From Paenibacillus sp. R14(2021) (GTDB taxonomy: Bacteria > Bacillota > Bacilli > Paenibacillales > Paenibacillaceae), in the NCBI RefSeq assembly GCF_019431355.1, contig NZ_CP080269.1, positions 5,575,001-5,639,000 on the forward strand: a stretch of DNA of 64,000 bases, given 5' to 3'. The translations under genes were made by a program, and so were the position numbers. This document shows, piece after piece, positions 34,253 through 45,794 of this stretch. The stretch's first letter is position 1. Each line of letters starts with the position of its first letter. The notes under the pieces are model-generated. The model did not search any database. It worked only from the letters and a program-made list of their open reading frames with translations, and had not been told where the DNA came from.

Positions 34253-34313
34253 TCATCACTTCTTCCGCATGGGGACTAAGGTTGATTGATTTATGCCGAA
34301 ACATATACTAATA

Positions 34314-34350
34314 TATAATTGAGAATCAATGAGAATCAATTTAGATTGAT
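34314..34350 (+). promoter_or_regulatory. suf operon promoter region with direct repeats and palindrome
   Basis: A TATAAT (34314-34319) with a weak TTATGC -35 is followed at once by two TGAGAATCAA copies (34320-34329 and 34330-34339) and an AATCAAT/ATTGATT inverted repeat (34334-34351). The repeats cover the expected transcription start, where a repressor would act. They recall iron-regulator sites in A/T richness, but do not match a consensus exactly. Confidence 0.55.
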
Positions 34351-34408
34351 TATAAAAGAGGAATTGTTTCTATAAAGGAACAATGTAAATTTGGAGGGAG
34401 CATTTACC

Positions 34409-35188
34409 ATGGCAACACATTTTAAAATCGATGGCTTGAAGGCTGCCATTGAAGGCAAAGAGATTTTAAAGGGCATTAACCTCGAGATCAAGGGCGGAGA
34501 AGTTCATGCCATCATGGGACCGAACGGAACGGGTAAAAGTACGCTTGCTTCGGCGCTCATGGGTCATCCCAAATATGAAGTAACAGACGGCGAAGTTGTT
34601 CTGAACGGAGATGCGCTGCTAGAGATGGGCGTTGACGAGCGCGCTCGTGCCGGACTGTTCCTTGCCATGCAATATCCGAGCGAAATTTCGGGCGTAACGA
34701 ATTCCGACTTCCTTCGCAGTGCGATCAACGCGCGCCGCGAAGAAGGTAAGGAAATCTCGCTTATCAAATTCATCCGCCAAATGGAAGGTAAGATGAAGGA
34801 GCTTGAGATGAACCCGGAATTCGCGCACCGCTACTTGAACGAAGGCTTCTCCGGCGGCGAGAAGAAACGGAACGAAATTCTCCAGATGATGCTGCTCGAT
34901 CCGAAAATCGTCGTACTTGACGAAATCGATTCCGGTCTTGACATCGATGCGCTCAAAATCGTCGCAAACGGCGTCAACGCCATGCGTTCCGAAGAGCGCG
35001 GCTTCCTGATCATTACGCACTATCAGCGCCTGCTGAACTATATCAAGCCGGACTTCGTTCACGTTATGATGCAAGGCCGCATCGTTAAATCGGGCGGACC
35101 TGAGCTTGCAGAGCGTTTGGAAAACGAAGGTTATGATTGGGTTAAAGACGAGCTCGGCATCGTGGACGAAACGGTCGGACAGGTTTAA
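34409..35188 (+). CDS. sufC: Fe-S cluster assembly ATPase SufC
   Basis: ABC-type ATPase of the SufBCD scaffold. The 259-residue protein has Walker A (GPNGTGKST), the Q loop, the ABC signature GFSGGEKKRNEILQMM and Walker B (KIVVLDEIDSGLDIDAL), plus the SufC-specific ITHYQRLLNYIKPDFVHVM. The ATG follows GGAGGGAG by 8 bases. It is the first gene of sufCDSUB, the only Fe-S assembly operon of most Bacillales and usually essential. Confidence 0.97.
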   Translation: MATHFKIDGLKAAIEGKEILKGINLEIKGGEVHAIMGPNGTGKSTLASALMGHPKYEVTDGEVVLNGDALLEMGVDERARAGLFLAMQYPSEISGVTNSDFLRSAINARREEGKEISLIKFIRQMEGKMKELEMNPEFAHRYLNEGFSGGEKKRNEILQMMLLDPKIVVLDEIDSGLDIDALKIVANGVNAMRSEERGFLIITHYQRLLNYIKPDFVHVMMQGRIVKSGGPELAERLENEGYDWVKDELGIVDETVGQV

Positions 35189-35208
35189 TCGGAGGAGGAG
35201 CAATTGAA

Positions 35209-38154
<2,946 letters not shown>

Positions 38155-38188
38155 AGCGCCTCGGCGCTAATGGTAGGAGGCTTTTACG

Positions 38189-39586
38189 ATGGCTAAACAT
38201 ATGCCTGACTTAGAAGAATATAAGTATGGCTTTCGCGACGAGCATAAAGCAATATTCCAATCCGGAAAAGGTCTGACGCCGGAAGTTGTACGCACGATTT
38301 CGGAAATTAAAGGCGAGCCGGAATGGATGCTGGAGTTCCGTTTGAAAGCACTGGAGCAGTTTAACAAAATGCCGATGCCAAAATGGGGCGGCAACATGGA
38401 CGATTTGGATTTCGACGATATCCAGTACTACGTCCGCCCGTCCGAGAAGCAAGGCAAGACGTGGGAAGAGGTTCCTACGGAAATTAAGGAAACGTTCGAT
38501 AAGCTCGGTATTCCGGAAGCGGAGCAGAAGTTCCTAGCCGGCGTATCCGCGCAGTACGAGTCCGAGGTCGTTTACCATAGCATGCAGGAAGACCTGGAGA
38601 AACAGGGCGTTATCTTCACGGATACGGATACGGCGCTTCGCGAATATCCAGAGCTCTTCAAGCAATACTTCGGTACGATCATTCCTCCGACCGATAACAA
38701 ATTCGCGGCATTGAACAGCGCGGTATGGTCCGGCGGCAGCTTCATCTATGTTCCAAAAGGCGTGAAATGCGAAATTCCACTGCAGGCCTATTTCCGGATC
38801 AACTCCGAAAACATGGGACAATTCGAGCGTACGCTGATCGTTGCCGACGAAGACAGCTTCGTGCATTATGTTGAAGGCTGTACCGCTCCGATCTACAGCA
38901 CGAACTCGCTTCACAGCGCGGTCGTAGAAATCCTTGTGCTCAAGAATGCACGCTGCCGCTATACGACGATCCAGAACTGGGCGCCGAACATCTACAACCT
39001 CGTTACGAAACGTGCGGTTGCAGACGAGAACGCGACGATGGAGTGGGTCGACGGCAACATCGGCTCCAAGCTGACGATGAAATATCCGGCTGTCGTGCTG
39101 CGTGGCCGCGGCGCTAAAGGCATGGTGCTTTCCATCGCCGTTGCGGGCAAAGGCCAGCATCAGGATGCAGGCGCCAAGATGACCCATCTTGCACCAGACA
39201 CAACGTCGACGATCGTTTCCAAATCGATCAGCAAGCACGGCGGTAAAGTAACTTACCGCGGCTTGGCATCCTTCGGCCGTAATTCCGAGGGCTCCAAAGC
39301 GAATATTAAATGCGATACGCTCATCCTGGATAATCAGTCGACGTCCGACACGATTCCATACAATGAAATCATGAACGACAACATCACGCTCGAGCATGAA
39401 GCGACAGTATCCAAAGTGTCCGAGGACCAACTGTTCTACCTCATGAGCCGCGGCCTGACGGAAGCGGAAGCGACGCAAATGATCGTAATGGGCTTCATTG
39501 AGCCGTTCACGAAAGAGCTGCCGATGGAGTATGCAGTCGAAATGAATCGTCTCATCAAGTTTGAGATGGAAGGTTCGATCGGCTAA
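38189..39586 (+). CDS. sufB: Fe-S cluster assembly scaffold SufB
   Basis: The 465-residue core scaffold of SufBCD. Typical features are [79 protein letters not shown], the [10 protein letters not shown] motif with its conserved Cys, and [22 protein letters not shown]. It is the last gene of the suf operon, 34 bases after sufU, and ends at a bidirectional terminator. Confidence 0.97.
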   Translation: MAKHMPDLEEYKYGFRDEHKAIFQSGKGLTPEVVRTISEIKGEPEWMLEFRLKALEQFNKMPMPKWGGNMDDLDFDDIQYYVRPSEKQGKTWEEVPTEIKETFDKLGIPEAEQKFLAGVSAQYESEVVYHSMQEDLEKQGVIFTDTDTALREYPELFKQYFGTIIPPTDNKFAALNSAVWSGGSFIYVPKGVKCEIPLQAYFRINSENMGQFERTLIVADEDSFVHYVEGCTAPIYSTNSLHSAVVEILVLKNARCRYTTIQNWAPNIYNLVTKRAVADENATMEWVDGNIGSKLTMKYPAVVLRGRGAKGMVLSIAVAGKGQHQDAGAKMTHLAPDTTSTIVSKSISKHGGKVTYRGLASFGRNSEGSKANIKCDTLILDNQSTSDTIPYNEIMNDNITLEHEATVSKVSEDQLFYLMSRGLTEAEATQMIVMGFIEPFTKELPMEYAVEMNRLIKFEMEGSIG

Positions 39587-39622
39587 CTCATGCAGGACTA
39601 GAAGCAAGACATAGATGTAATC

Positions 39623-39672
39623 AAAAAACTCCGGAACCGGCTTTGATTCAAAGCGAGGTTTCGGAGTTTTTT
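39623..39672. terminator. bidirectional terminator after sufB
   Basis: AAAAAACTCCGGAACC pairs with GGTTTCGGAGTTTTTT with one wobble. It lies between convergent genes. Confidence 0.92.
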
Positions 39673-39690
39673 GGATGGAAGATGGTTCAG

Positions 39691-40746
39691 TTACATGAAC
39701 ACATGCTTAACTTCCAAGCTTCGGTCGATCGTTAAATCAATAAATTGTTCGTTAATGCGAATAAGCGGCCGGAAGAACTCAGACGGATGCGTCATGATAA
39801 TCGTTCCGGTTTCGCCGCTCTCAAGTTCGACTTGCTTGCCGATAAAATTCGGAATCATATGTTTGATGAACGTATGCGTCGTCGTAGGGTCAAGCTCGGT
39901 GAAGCTCATTCGATATAATTCCTTCAATACGAACAGCAAATCACGTTTTTTCTGATAAACCCTGGAGGAAATCATTGCGCTGTATACGTCGGCGACGGAA
40001 ATAATCTTCGATACGGGATGCATCTCTTCGCCAGTCAACCGATTGGGGTAGCCGGAGCCGTCCATACGTTCATGATGCTGCAGCGCCACGATGGCCGCTA
40101 ACGATTCGCCGAACGAATCGGTTATAATCTGATGCCCGAATTTCGTATGGTTCTTGATGATCTCGAATTCTTCATCGGACAGCTTCGAAGGTTTATTCAG
40201 GATATCATCGTGGATTTTACATTTGCCGATATCATGCAGAAACCCGGCTTGTCCGATTTTGACAGCTTCTTCCTCGGGATAATCGAGCCACGAGGCTAGG
40301 TAATAAGACAGCATGCCCACTTGAACGGAATGCTGATAGGTGTAATCGTCTTTGGTGTTTAGGAGCAGGAGCATGGAGACGACGTCGCGTTCCATTTTGA
40401 AATTATCAACTAAAGGCTCGAAGGCTTGAGCGACGTCTTCTTCGACGATTTTACCGCTTTGGAGTGCTTCGAGAAACAGCTGCTCGTAGCCGTTCACGGC
40501 TTCCTGGTAGATCGGCTCGACGGTCGGAAGCCATTTGGGATTCAGACCGGATTCAATCGTCCGAATCGTTATATCGCTCAGTTCTCTAGCATCAATGTCG
40601 ACGTACTCGATTTGATGCTGAAACAGTTTAGAAATCTCTCTTGCTTGAAGGTCAGTACCTTTGGATAGTACATGCAGCCCATAGGAATTGAACGTATCGT
40701 TGCTTAATTTATCTCCCTCTTTAAGCTCCGTCACATGTATCCGCAT
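39691..40746 (-). CDS. HD-GYP domain protein (probable c-di-GMP phosphodiesterase)
   Basis: A 351-residue protein: a short N-terminal domain (DUF3391-like, about 1-60), a helical linker, then an HD-GYP domain with HSVQVGMLSYYL, the HD pair in FLHDIGKCKIHDDIL, IKNHTKFGHQI, and the HHERMDGSGYP signature, followed by a C-terminal beta tail. The residues of an active cyclic-di-GMP phosphodiesterase are all present. No signal input domain or membrane segment is seen. A second, related HD-GYP gene is 5 kb away. The ATG is preceded by GAGGTG. Confidence 0.92.
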   Translation of the reverse strand: MRIHVTELKEGDKLSNDTFNSYGLHVLSKGTDLQAREISKLFQHQIEYVDIDARELSDITIRTIESGLNPKWLPTVEPIYQEAVNGYEQLFLEALQSGKIVEEDVAQAFEPLVDNFKMERDVVSMLLLLNTKDDYTYQHSVQVGMLSYYLASWLDYPEEEAVKIGQAGFLHDIGKCKIHDDILNKPSKLSDEEFEIIKNHTKFGHQIITDSFGESLAAIVALQHHERMDGSGYPNRLTGEEMHPVSKIISVADVYSAMISSRVYQKKRDLLFVLKELYRMSFTELDPTTTHTFIKHMIPNFIGKQVELESGETGTIIMTHPSEFFRPLIRINEQFIDLTIDRSLEVKHVFM

Positions 40747-40889
40747 AATTCACCTCTGAATGACTAAATAATATAGGCAGCAATATGTCTATGGTAGCAA
40801 TAAAATGTAAAAATGGCAATAAGAGTAGCTGCTGGGGGTCCTATCTATCCTATCGGCATCTGCGGGTTAAAGTGTTAAAGCAATTTGGT

Positions 40890-41627
40890 TTATTGCGCTG
40901 CAACGGGATTCCAAGGCCCTTGCTGATGGCCTTTCCACTCAGACCCGTCCTCCCAAATTTCACGCTTCCAAATCGGAACAATCTGCTTCAAGCGTTCGAT
41001 CGCGTAGCGGCTGGCTTCGTAGCAGGCATCGCGATGCGGAGCCGACACCGCGATAACGACACTGATTTCGGCAATATCGACGACCCCGATTCGGTGCCAG
41101 ATGGCACTCTCGGCGCCGGGCCACCGCTCAGCGATTTCGCCGCCAATTTGCTCTAACGTTTTGACAGCCATGGGCACATAGGCTTCGTATTCCAGCCGTA
41201 CCGTACGCTGGCCCTGGGTCCACTCTCTCGTGGTTCCCGTAAACGTGAGCGCCGCACCGCTATTGGGTACGATAACTTGCGCGGTAACGGTATCTACTGA
41301 CAGTGCTTCTTCGGTAATATGATAGCGTATTTTTGGCATCGAATGCGGTTGCTCCGCAGGAGAAGAAGCGTCCTCTCCGCCGGAGACAGGCGGAAGAAGC
41401 GCCAGCTCATCGCTTGCGCGCAGCAGTTGGGCACTCGGCGCATACGCTTGATTGCAGGCCACGAAAGCAGCGTCGATCAACGCTGCATGAAACGGGTAGA
41501 TCGCTGTCAGCTCTTGTTTTAATTGCTGCGCGGTAAGCTCTTCTATCGATAGTTCAATGCTGATAATAGGCTGACCGAACCGCTCCGCCAAACCTGCAAA
41601 CAGCTGAATGTTCCACTTCACAATCAT
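40890..41627 (-). CDS. MoaD-MoaE fusion (molybdopterin synthase, MoaX-like)
   Basis: A 245-residue fusion of both molybdopterin synthase subunits. Residues 1-84 are MoaD-like (beta-grasp, FAGLAERFGQ, ending LLPPVSGG) and about 100-240 are MoaE (ITEEALSVDTV, GTTREW, LEYEAYVPMAVKTL, HRIGVVDIAEISVVIAVSAPHRDACYEASRYAIERLKQIVPIWKRE). In MoaD the terminal Gly-Gly must be free to carry the thiocarboxylate; here Gly83-Gly84 is followed by EDASSPAEQ, so cleavage after Gly84, as reported for mycobacterial MoaX, or another solution is needed. The ATG at 41627 has AGAGG at good spacing. It is divergent to moaA. Confidence 0.92.
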   Translation of the reverse strand: MIVKWNIQLFAGLAERFGQPIISIELSIEELTAQQLKQELTAIYPFHAALIDAAFVACNQAYAPSAQLLRASDELALLPPVSGGEDASSPAEQPHSMPKIRYHITEEALSVDTVTAQVIVPNSGAALTFTGTTREWTQGQRTVRLEYEAYVPMAVKTLEQIGGEIAERWPGAESAIWHRIGVVDIAEISVVIAVSAPHRDACYEASRYAIERLKQIVPIWKREIWEDGSEWKGHQQGPWNPVAAQ

Positions 41628-41660
41628 GTCCGTAAACCTCTCATATCGTAATGTTGATGT

Positions 41661-41706
41661 TCCCTTTAGCATACCATAATGAATGCAAAAATGTTATGCT
41701 AAGGGA
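41661..41706. promoter_or_regulatory. palindromic divergent control region of moaDE and moaA
   Basis: TCCCTTTAGCATA (41661-41673) is complementary to TATGCTAAGGGA (41695-41706) apart from one extra base. Each arm contains TATGCT reading outward, which could serve as the -10 of each divergent gene. A single regulator site or a symmetric promoter pair would explain it. Confidence 0.45.
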
Positions 41707-41738
41707 GAGACAGAAAGAATTGAAAGGGAGTGCGGGCT

Positions 41739-42740
41739 ATGACAGCGTTAACGGATCGCTTCGGACGCGTTCATGATTATTTGCGCATTTCCGTTACTGA
41801 CCGCTGCAATCTGCGTTGCCTTTATTGCATGCCGGAGGAAGGCGTGCAATTTGAGCCGTCTGAGAATTTGCTCACCTATGATCAAATCGAGGAAGTCGTG
41901 CGCGTTGGCGCAGGCCTTGGCATATCGAAGCTTCGCTTAACCGGAGGGGAACCGCTGGTAAGGCCCGGCTTAGACGGGCTTATTCGCCGGCTTGCCGCCA
42001 TTCCGGGCATTAGAGATATTTCGCTCACGACGAACGGCGTGCTGCTTGCCGATCAAGCGGAGGCACTTCGTGCGGCTGGATTGAACCGCGTCAATATCAG
42101 CCTGGATACGCTCGATGCATCCCGGTTTCGTTTCATAGCCAGAAGAGGAGATTTGAAACGCGTTCTTCAAGGCATTGAGGCTGCAGCGAAAGTCGGATTT
42201 GCTCCAATTAAGCTGAACTGTGTTCTGCTTAAAGGCGTCAACGAGGACGAAATAGCGGCGTTTCTGGACATGGCGGCCAAGCAGCCGCTTCATGTTCGTT
42301 TTATTGAATACATGCCAATTGGCCATGCCGACGACAATTGGCGCAATCATTATTTACCTTTGACGCGCGTGCTGGAAATCGCGGCGGAGAACAAGCTTGA
42401 GGTGGAACCGTTAAGCGACGTGCTTGGTAATGGTCCATCGGAAGATTACCGGATCAAAGGTGGTATTGGCTCTTTCGGACTTATTCATCCGATCAGCGAT
42501 CATTTTTGCCAGAGGTGCAACCGGCTCCGTTTGACGGCGGACGGAAGCATCAAGCCCTGCCTTTATTGGGTCGATGAGCTGAGCGTGAAGCCTGCTCTCG
42601 GCAATCCAGACAGCATGCATGAGATTTTCATGCGTGCCATGGATATCAAACCGCTTAACCACGAGATGGCTGCCAAACTGGCGAACGAAGATCAATCTCA
42701 CGAGCCGACTGCCAGGAGGATGTCTCAGATTGGCGGGTAG
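41739..42740 (+). CDS. moaA: GTP 3',8-cyclase MoaA
   Basis: Radical SAM enzyme that rearranges GTP in the first step of molybdopterin synthesis. The 333-residue protein has the N-terminal cluster motif Cys23-x3-Cys27-x2-Cys30 (RCNLRCLYCMPEEG), the GGEPLVR motif, FIEYMPIGH, the C-terminal cluster Cys-x2-Cys-x13-Cys (FCQRCNRLRL...KPC), and ends in the conserved Gly-Gly tail (SQIGG) needed for activity. The ATG at 41739 follows GGGAG by 8 bases. A small unknown gene that may belong to molybdoenzyme biology follows. Confidence 0.97.
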   Translation: MTALTDRFGRVHDYLRISVTDRCNLRCLYCMPEEGVQFEPSENLLTYDQIEEVVRVGAGLGISKLRLTGGEPLVRPGLDGLIRRLAAIPGIRDISLTTNGVLLADQAEALRAAGLNRVNISLDTLDASRFRFIARRGDLKRVLQGIEAAAKVGFAPIKLNCVLLKGVNEDEIAAFLDMAAKQPLHVRFIEYMPIGHADDNWRNHYLPLTRVLEIAAENKLEVEPLSDVLGNGPSEDYRIKGGIGSFGLIHPISDHFCQRCNRLRLTADGSIKPCLYWVDELSVKPALGNPDSMHEIFMRAMDIKPLNHEMAAKLANEDQSHEPTARRMSQIGG

Positions 42741-42786
42741 CAAGCTTTATAGCCTGAAACACATGGGAATAGTGAGGGATTGAGAT

Positions 42787-43263
42787 ATGGCGCAGCGTTC
42801 TGATACAGTTTCCATTGCGTATATCGGATTTCAGCCGATTATGTATGCACCCGCGGACATGGCGCGATTGGCTGGCCGCTTCTTTCCATTGTCCGATCGA
42901 ATTGAAGGCGGTGCTGGGGAAGCGTTCGACTTTGGCGATTGGTTTGCCAATTGGCGCATACAGCTTGGCATTGACGGCAATCAACCGATGCCCACGCATT
43001 TGAAGGTGGAGGCGGCGGACGCTTTCGAAGCGCTCATACCTTGGGAACAGCTCGAGCATGCGGCGATCCAGTTCGCAATGGACGGGGGTCCGCTTCCAAA
43101 AGGCGGACCTATTCGTCTGTATGTCCCTAACGGATCGAGCGAATGCTTAAATGTAAAGAGCGTTGTCGTGTTCCGTTTCTTGCTGGAGGAGGGACGGAGG
43201 GGCGAGGTTTCCTATGGCTTTAAGCAAACCTTCTCACCTGACGATATGCGGCTGAGGCGTTAA
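42787..43263 (+). CDS. hypothetical protein, possible truncated molybdopterin-binding (SUOX-like) fold
   Basis: A 158-residue soluble protein. The segment ALIPWEQLEHAAIQFAMDGG and then PLPKGGPIRLYVPNGSSECLNVKSVVVFRFL recalls the sulfite-oxidase-type core, where a Gly-rich hG.P.RL..P strand precedes a vK.v strand. The family is much longer and has a Cys ligand to molybdenum upstream; here the N-terminal half is different and no clear ligand Cys is placed. It starts 46 bases after moaA. The resemblance is modest and the call is an inference from pattern and neighbourhood; it could equally be an unrelated Paenibacillus protein. Confidence 0.6.
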   Translation: MAQRSDTVSIAYIGFQPIMYAPADMARLAGRFFPLSDRIEGGAGEAFDFGDWFANWRIQLGIDGNQPMPTHLKVEAADAFEALIPWEQLEHAAIQFAMDGGPLPKGGPIRLYVPNGSSECLNVKSVVVFRFLLEEGRRGEVSYGFKQTFSPDDMRLRR

Positions 43264-43286
43264 TCCCTTGCAACCGGGAGGCAAGC

Positions 43287-44732
43287 ATGATAGAAACAAC
43301 AAACGACGTACCGGACATTGTGCTGCTGCACAGCAATGATATTCACAGCAGACTGGAGCAGACGGCCAAGATGGCGGCTTACATGGAAGACACCAGACGC
43401 ATGTATGGAAAGAGCCGCGTGCTGACCTTGGATATCGGCGATCACATGGATCGCATGCGAGTAGAAACCGAAGCGAGTGACGGCTTGGTCAATATTGCAT
43501 TAATGAATGCTGCAGGTTACGATGCCGTAACGCTCGGCAATAACGAAGGATTGACGTTTACGCCGGAGCAGCTGGATGCAGGGTTCCGTGAGCATGCCCA
43601 GTTTCAAACGGTTTGCGCGAACATCGTTCAAATGTCGGATGGTCAGCGGCCAACTTGGATGCGGCCGTACGCGATGATTGAAAAAGCAGGGCTCCGCATA
43701 GGTATCATTGGCGTGACGGCAGCCTTTGCTGAATTTTACAGGCTGCTGGGATGGGAAGCAGGTGATCCGCTTAAAGCGGTTGCGGAGCAGGTAGATCTCA
43801 TCCGTTCAGAAGCAGACATCGTCGTTATCATGTCGCATCTGGGCTTGCCGCTAGATCGGCGGATGGCGCAGGAAATACCAGGCATCGATCTGATCTTGGG
43901 CGGTCACACGCATCATCTGCTTGAAGAGCCTGAAATGATCGGCGGAACCTGCATCTGCGCAACCGGCAAATTCGGTGAATACATAGGTCGCGTGGAGATT
44001 CGGCTGGATGCCCAAACGAACCGGCCTTCCTTTCAGGCGGTATGCATACCGACGGCTGAATTGCGCGAAGACGAGGAAGCGGCAGCAATTATCGGAAGCT
44101 TCCTGGAATCAGGCAGGAGCCGGCTTAGCCGGGTGATTACCGTGCTGGATGCGCCATTGCCCGCCAGACCGGAGCAGGAGTCGCCGCTTAGCAACCTGCT
44201 TGCCGCCGGTCTTCGGCGTTGGACAGGGGCAGAGATTGGCATCGTCAATACGGGGCAGCTTCTCGACGGCCTTGGAGAAGGTGCGGTTACGGCAGGTGAT
44301 CTTCATGCCCTGTGCCCGTCGCCGATCAATCCATGCCGGATGAAGCTGACCGGCGCAGTGATCCGCCGGAGCCTAGAACAAGCGCTGCAGCGTGATTATA
44401 TCGATAAGCCGATTCGCGGCTTCGGCTTTCGCGGTCTTGTGCTTGGCACGCTGGCTGTGGATGGCCTGGACATTCAGTATGATCCGAACCGGAAGCCGAA
44501 TGAGCAGATTACTGCTGTTACGGTAAACGGCCTGCCGCTGCAGGACAGCAGAAGCTACACAGTTGGGACGATCGACATGTTTACGTTTGGTGTCGGGTAT
44601 GAGAAAATCAAAGATGGAACAGAAATCTCCTATTTTTTACCAGAGTTTATTCGAGATGTGCTGGAACGCGAGCTGCGTAACAGCGAAGCCATTCAAGACA
44701 GCCGCAGAAAACGGTGGCTGCGCATGGATTGA
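43287..44732 (+). CDS. yunD: 5'-nucleotidase/2',3'-cyclic phosphodiesterase-like metallophosphatase (YunD-like)
   Basis: A 481-residue protein: an N-terminal calcineurin-type metallophosphatase (about 8-270) with the metal motifs HSNDIHS, DIGDHMD, GNNE, MSHLG and GGHTHH, and a C-terminal 5'-nucleotidase domain (about 290-470) with GIVNTGQLLDGL and PINPCRMKLTGAVIRRSLEQAL. There is no signal peptide, so it should act in the cytoplasm, unlike secreted UshA-type enzymes. Size and layout match YunD. It starts 24 bases after the preceding gene with GGGAGG. Confidence 0.92.
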   Translation: MIETTNDVPDIVLLHSNDIHSRLEQTAKMAAYMEDTRRMYGKSRVLTLDIGDHMDRMRVETEASDGLVNIALMNAAGYDAVTLGNNEGLTFTPEQLDAGFREHAQFQTVCANIVQMSDGQRPTWMRPYAMIEKAGLRIGIIGVTAAFAEFYRLLGWEAGDPLKAVAEQVDLIRSEADIVVIMSHLGLPLDRRMAQEIPGIDLILGGHTHHLLEEPEMIGGTCICATGKFGEYIGRVEIRLDAQTNRPSFQAVCIPTAELREDEEAAAIIGSFLESGRSRLSRVITVLDAPLPARPEQESPLSNLLAAGLRRWTGAEIGIVNTGQLLDGLGEGAVTAGDLHALCPSPINPCRMKLTGAVIRRSLEQALQRDYIDKPIRGFGFRGLVLGTLAVDGLDIQYDPNRKPNEQITAVTVNGLPLQDSRSYTVGTIDMFTFGVGYEKIKDGTEISYFLPEFIRDVLERELRNSEAIQDSRRKRWLRMD

Positions 44733-44804
44733 CCCTTTATGAAAGGGGAATCCGCGTCGACATCGTGACCATAGAAGCAGCGCTGCTATTTTTAGGAGGT
44801 TCAA

Positions 44805-45659
44805 ATGGGAGACATCATTCACGCGATTATTTTAGGCATTGTGGAAGGACTGACGGAGTTTTTGCCTGTCTCTTCGTCAGGGCATATGATATTGACCAAC
44901 AAACTGCTTGGCATCGCTTCGGATGATCAAGCGATCGTAACGTTCGAAATTATTATTCAGCTCGGCGCCATTTTGGCGATGGCCCTTATTTACCGTCAGC
45001 GTATTGCGGATTTATTCGGCCTATCGCGCCAAACACAGTCGCTCGGCACTATTGCGCCTGGCAGCCGTTCGTCTGCGAGAAAGAAGAAGCTTAACCTGAT
45101 CCATGTGGCGCTTGGCATTGTGCCCGCCATGCTCTTAGCTTACGTGCTCAAGGACATCATTAAGGGAGAGGGCTTTAACCAGACACCCGTCTTGTTCTCT
45201 CTTGTCGTCGGCGGTATTTATATGATTGTTGCAGAACGACTCTCCAAATCCGGCCGCATTCGTACGGTATCCGAGACGATGGACGATATTTCTTACCGGC
45301 AAGCCTTCGCGATTGGTCTCCTTCAATGTTTATCGCTATGGCCTGGATTCTCTCGCTCTGGATCTACGATTGCGGGCGGGATGCTGACAGGGACAAGCTA
45401 CAAGGCAGCAGCGGACTTCTCGTTTCTAATGGCTATACCGATTATGTGCGTGGCTTCCGGTTATGAAATGCTGGATAACTATAAATATATTACGGGCGAC
45501 AACTTGATGTTTTTCATCGTAGGCTTCGTCGTTTCCTTCGTCGTGGCATGGCTCGTAATCGTGCTGTTCCTCCGGTTCATCCAAAAAGTAAAATTAACCC
45601 ATTTTGCCATTTATCGGTTCGCGCTGGCCGCGTTGTTCTGGATTTTCGTAATGAGATAA
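44805..45659 (+). CDS. uppP: undecaprenyl-diphosphatase (BacA type)
   Basis: Integral membrane enzyme that recycles the undecaprenyl carrier for peptidoglycan and teichoic acid synthesis and gives bacitracin resistance. The 284-residue protein has the GIVEGLTEFLPVSSSGHMIL motif and the second signature SLWPGFSRSGSTIAGGM, with 7-8 hydrophobic helices. The start follows AGGAGG. Its end overlaps a sigma-D-like motif for the next gene. Confidence 0.97.
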   Translation: MGDIIHAIILGIVEGLTEFLPVSSSGHMILTNKLLGIASDDQAIVTFEIIIQLGAILAMALIYRQRIADLFGLSRQTQSLGTIAPGSRSSARKKKLNLIHVALGIVPAMLLAYVLKDIIKGEGFNQTPVLFSLVVGGIYMIVAERLSKSGRIRTVSETMDDISYRQAFAIGLLQCLSLWPGFSRSGSTIAGGMLTGTSYKAAADFSFLMAIPIMCVASGYEMLDNYKYITGDNLMFFIVGFVVSFVVAWLVIVLFLRFIQKVKLTHFAIYRFALAALFWIFVMR

Positions 45660-45684
45660 GAAAAATTAACCATTTTGTCGATAT
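45657..45684 (+). promoter_or_regulatory. possible sigma-D promoter of the second HD-GYP gene
   Basis: TAAG (45657-45660), a 16-base spacer and GTCGATAT (45677-45684) resemble the sigma-D pattern TAAA-N15-GCCGATAT. The -35 overlaps the uppP stop and the leader would be about 100 bases. Confidence 0.4.
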
Positions 45685-45794
45685 TTGCCGAATCTATTAT
45701 TGCTCTTTTTCCTTAAATCCCTTACATTAACATTACGAGGATTACGATATCCAAATTCATCTAGGAAAATAGAAGCAAGGCAGGGGTCGATTGA

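Noticed and set aside
38534..39607. 357-codon frame antisense to sufB
   Set aside because: It is a shadow of sufB codon bias with no start site.
41628..41738. Molybdenum cofactor riboswitch between moaDE and moaA
   Set aside because: The region is only about 110 bases and holds a simple palindrome rather than the multi-helix fold.
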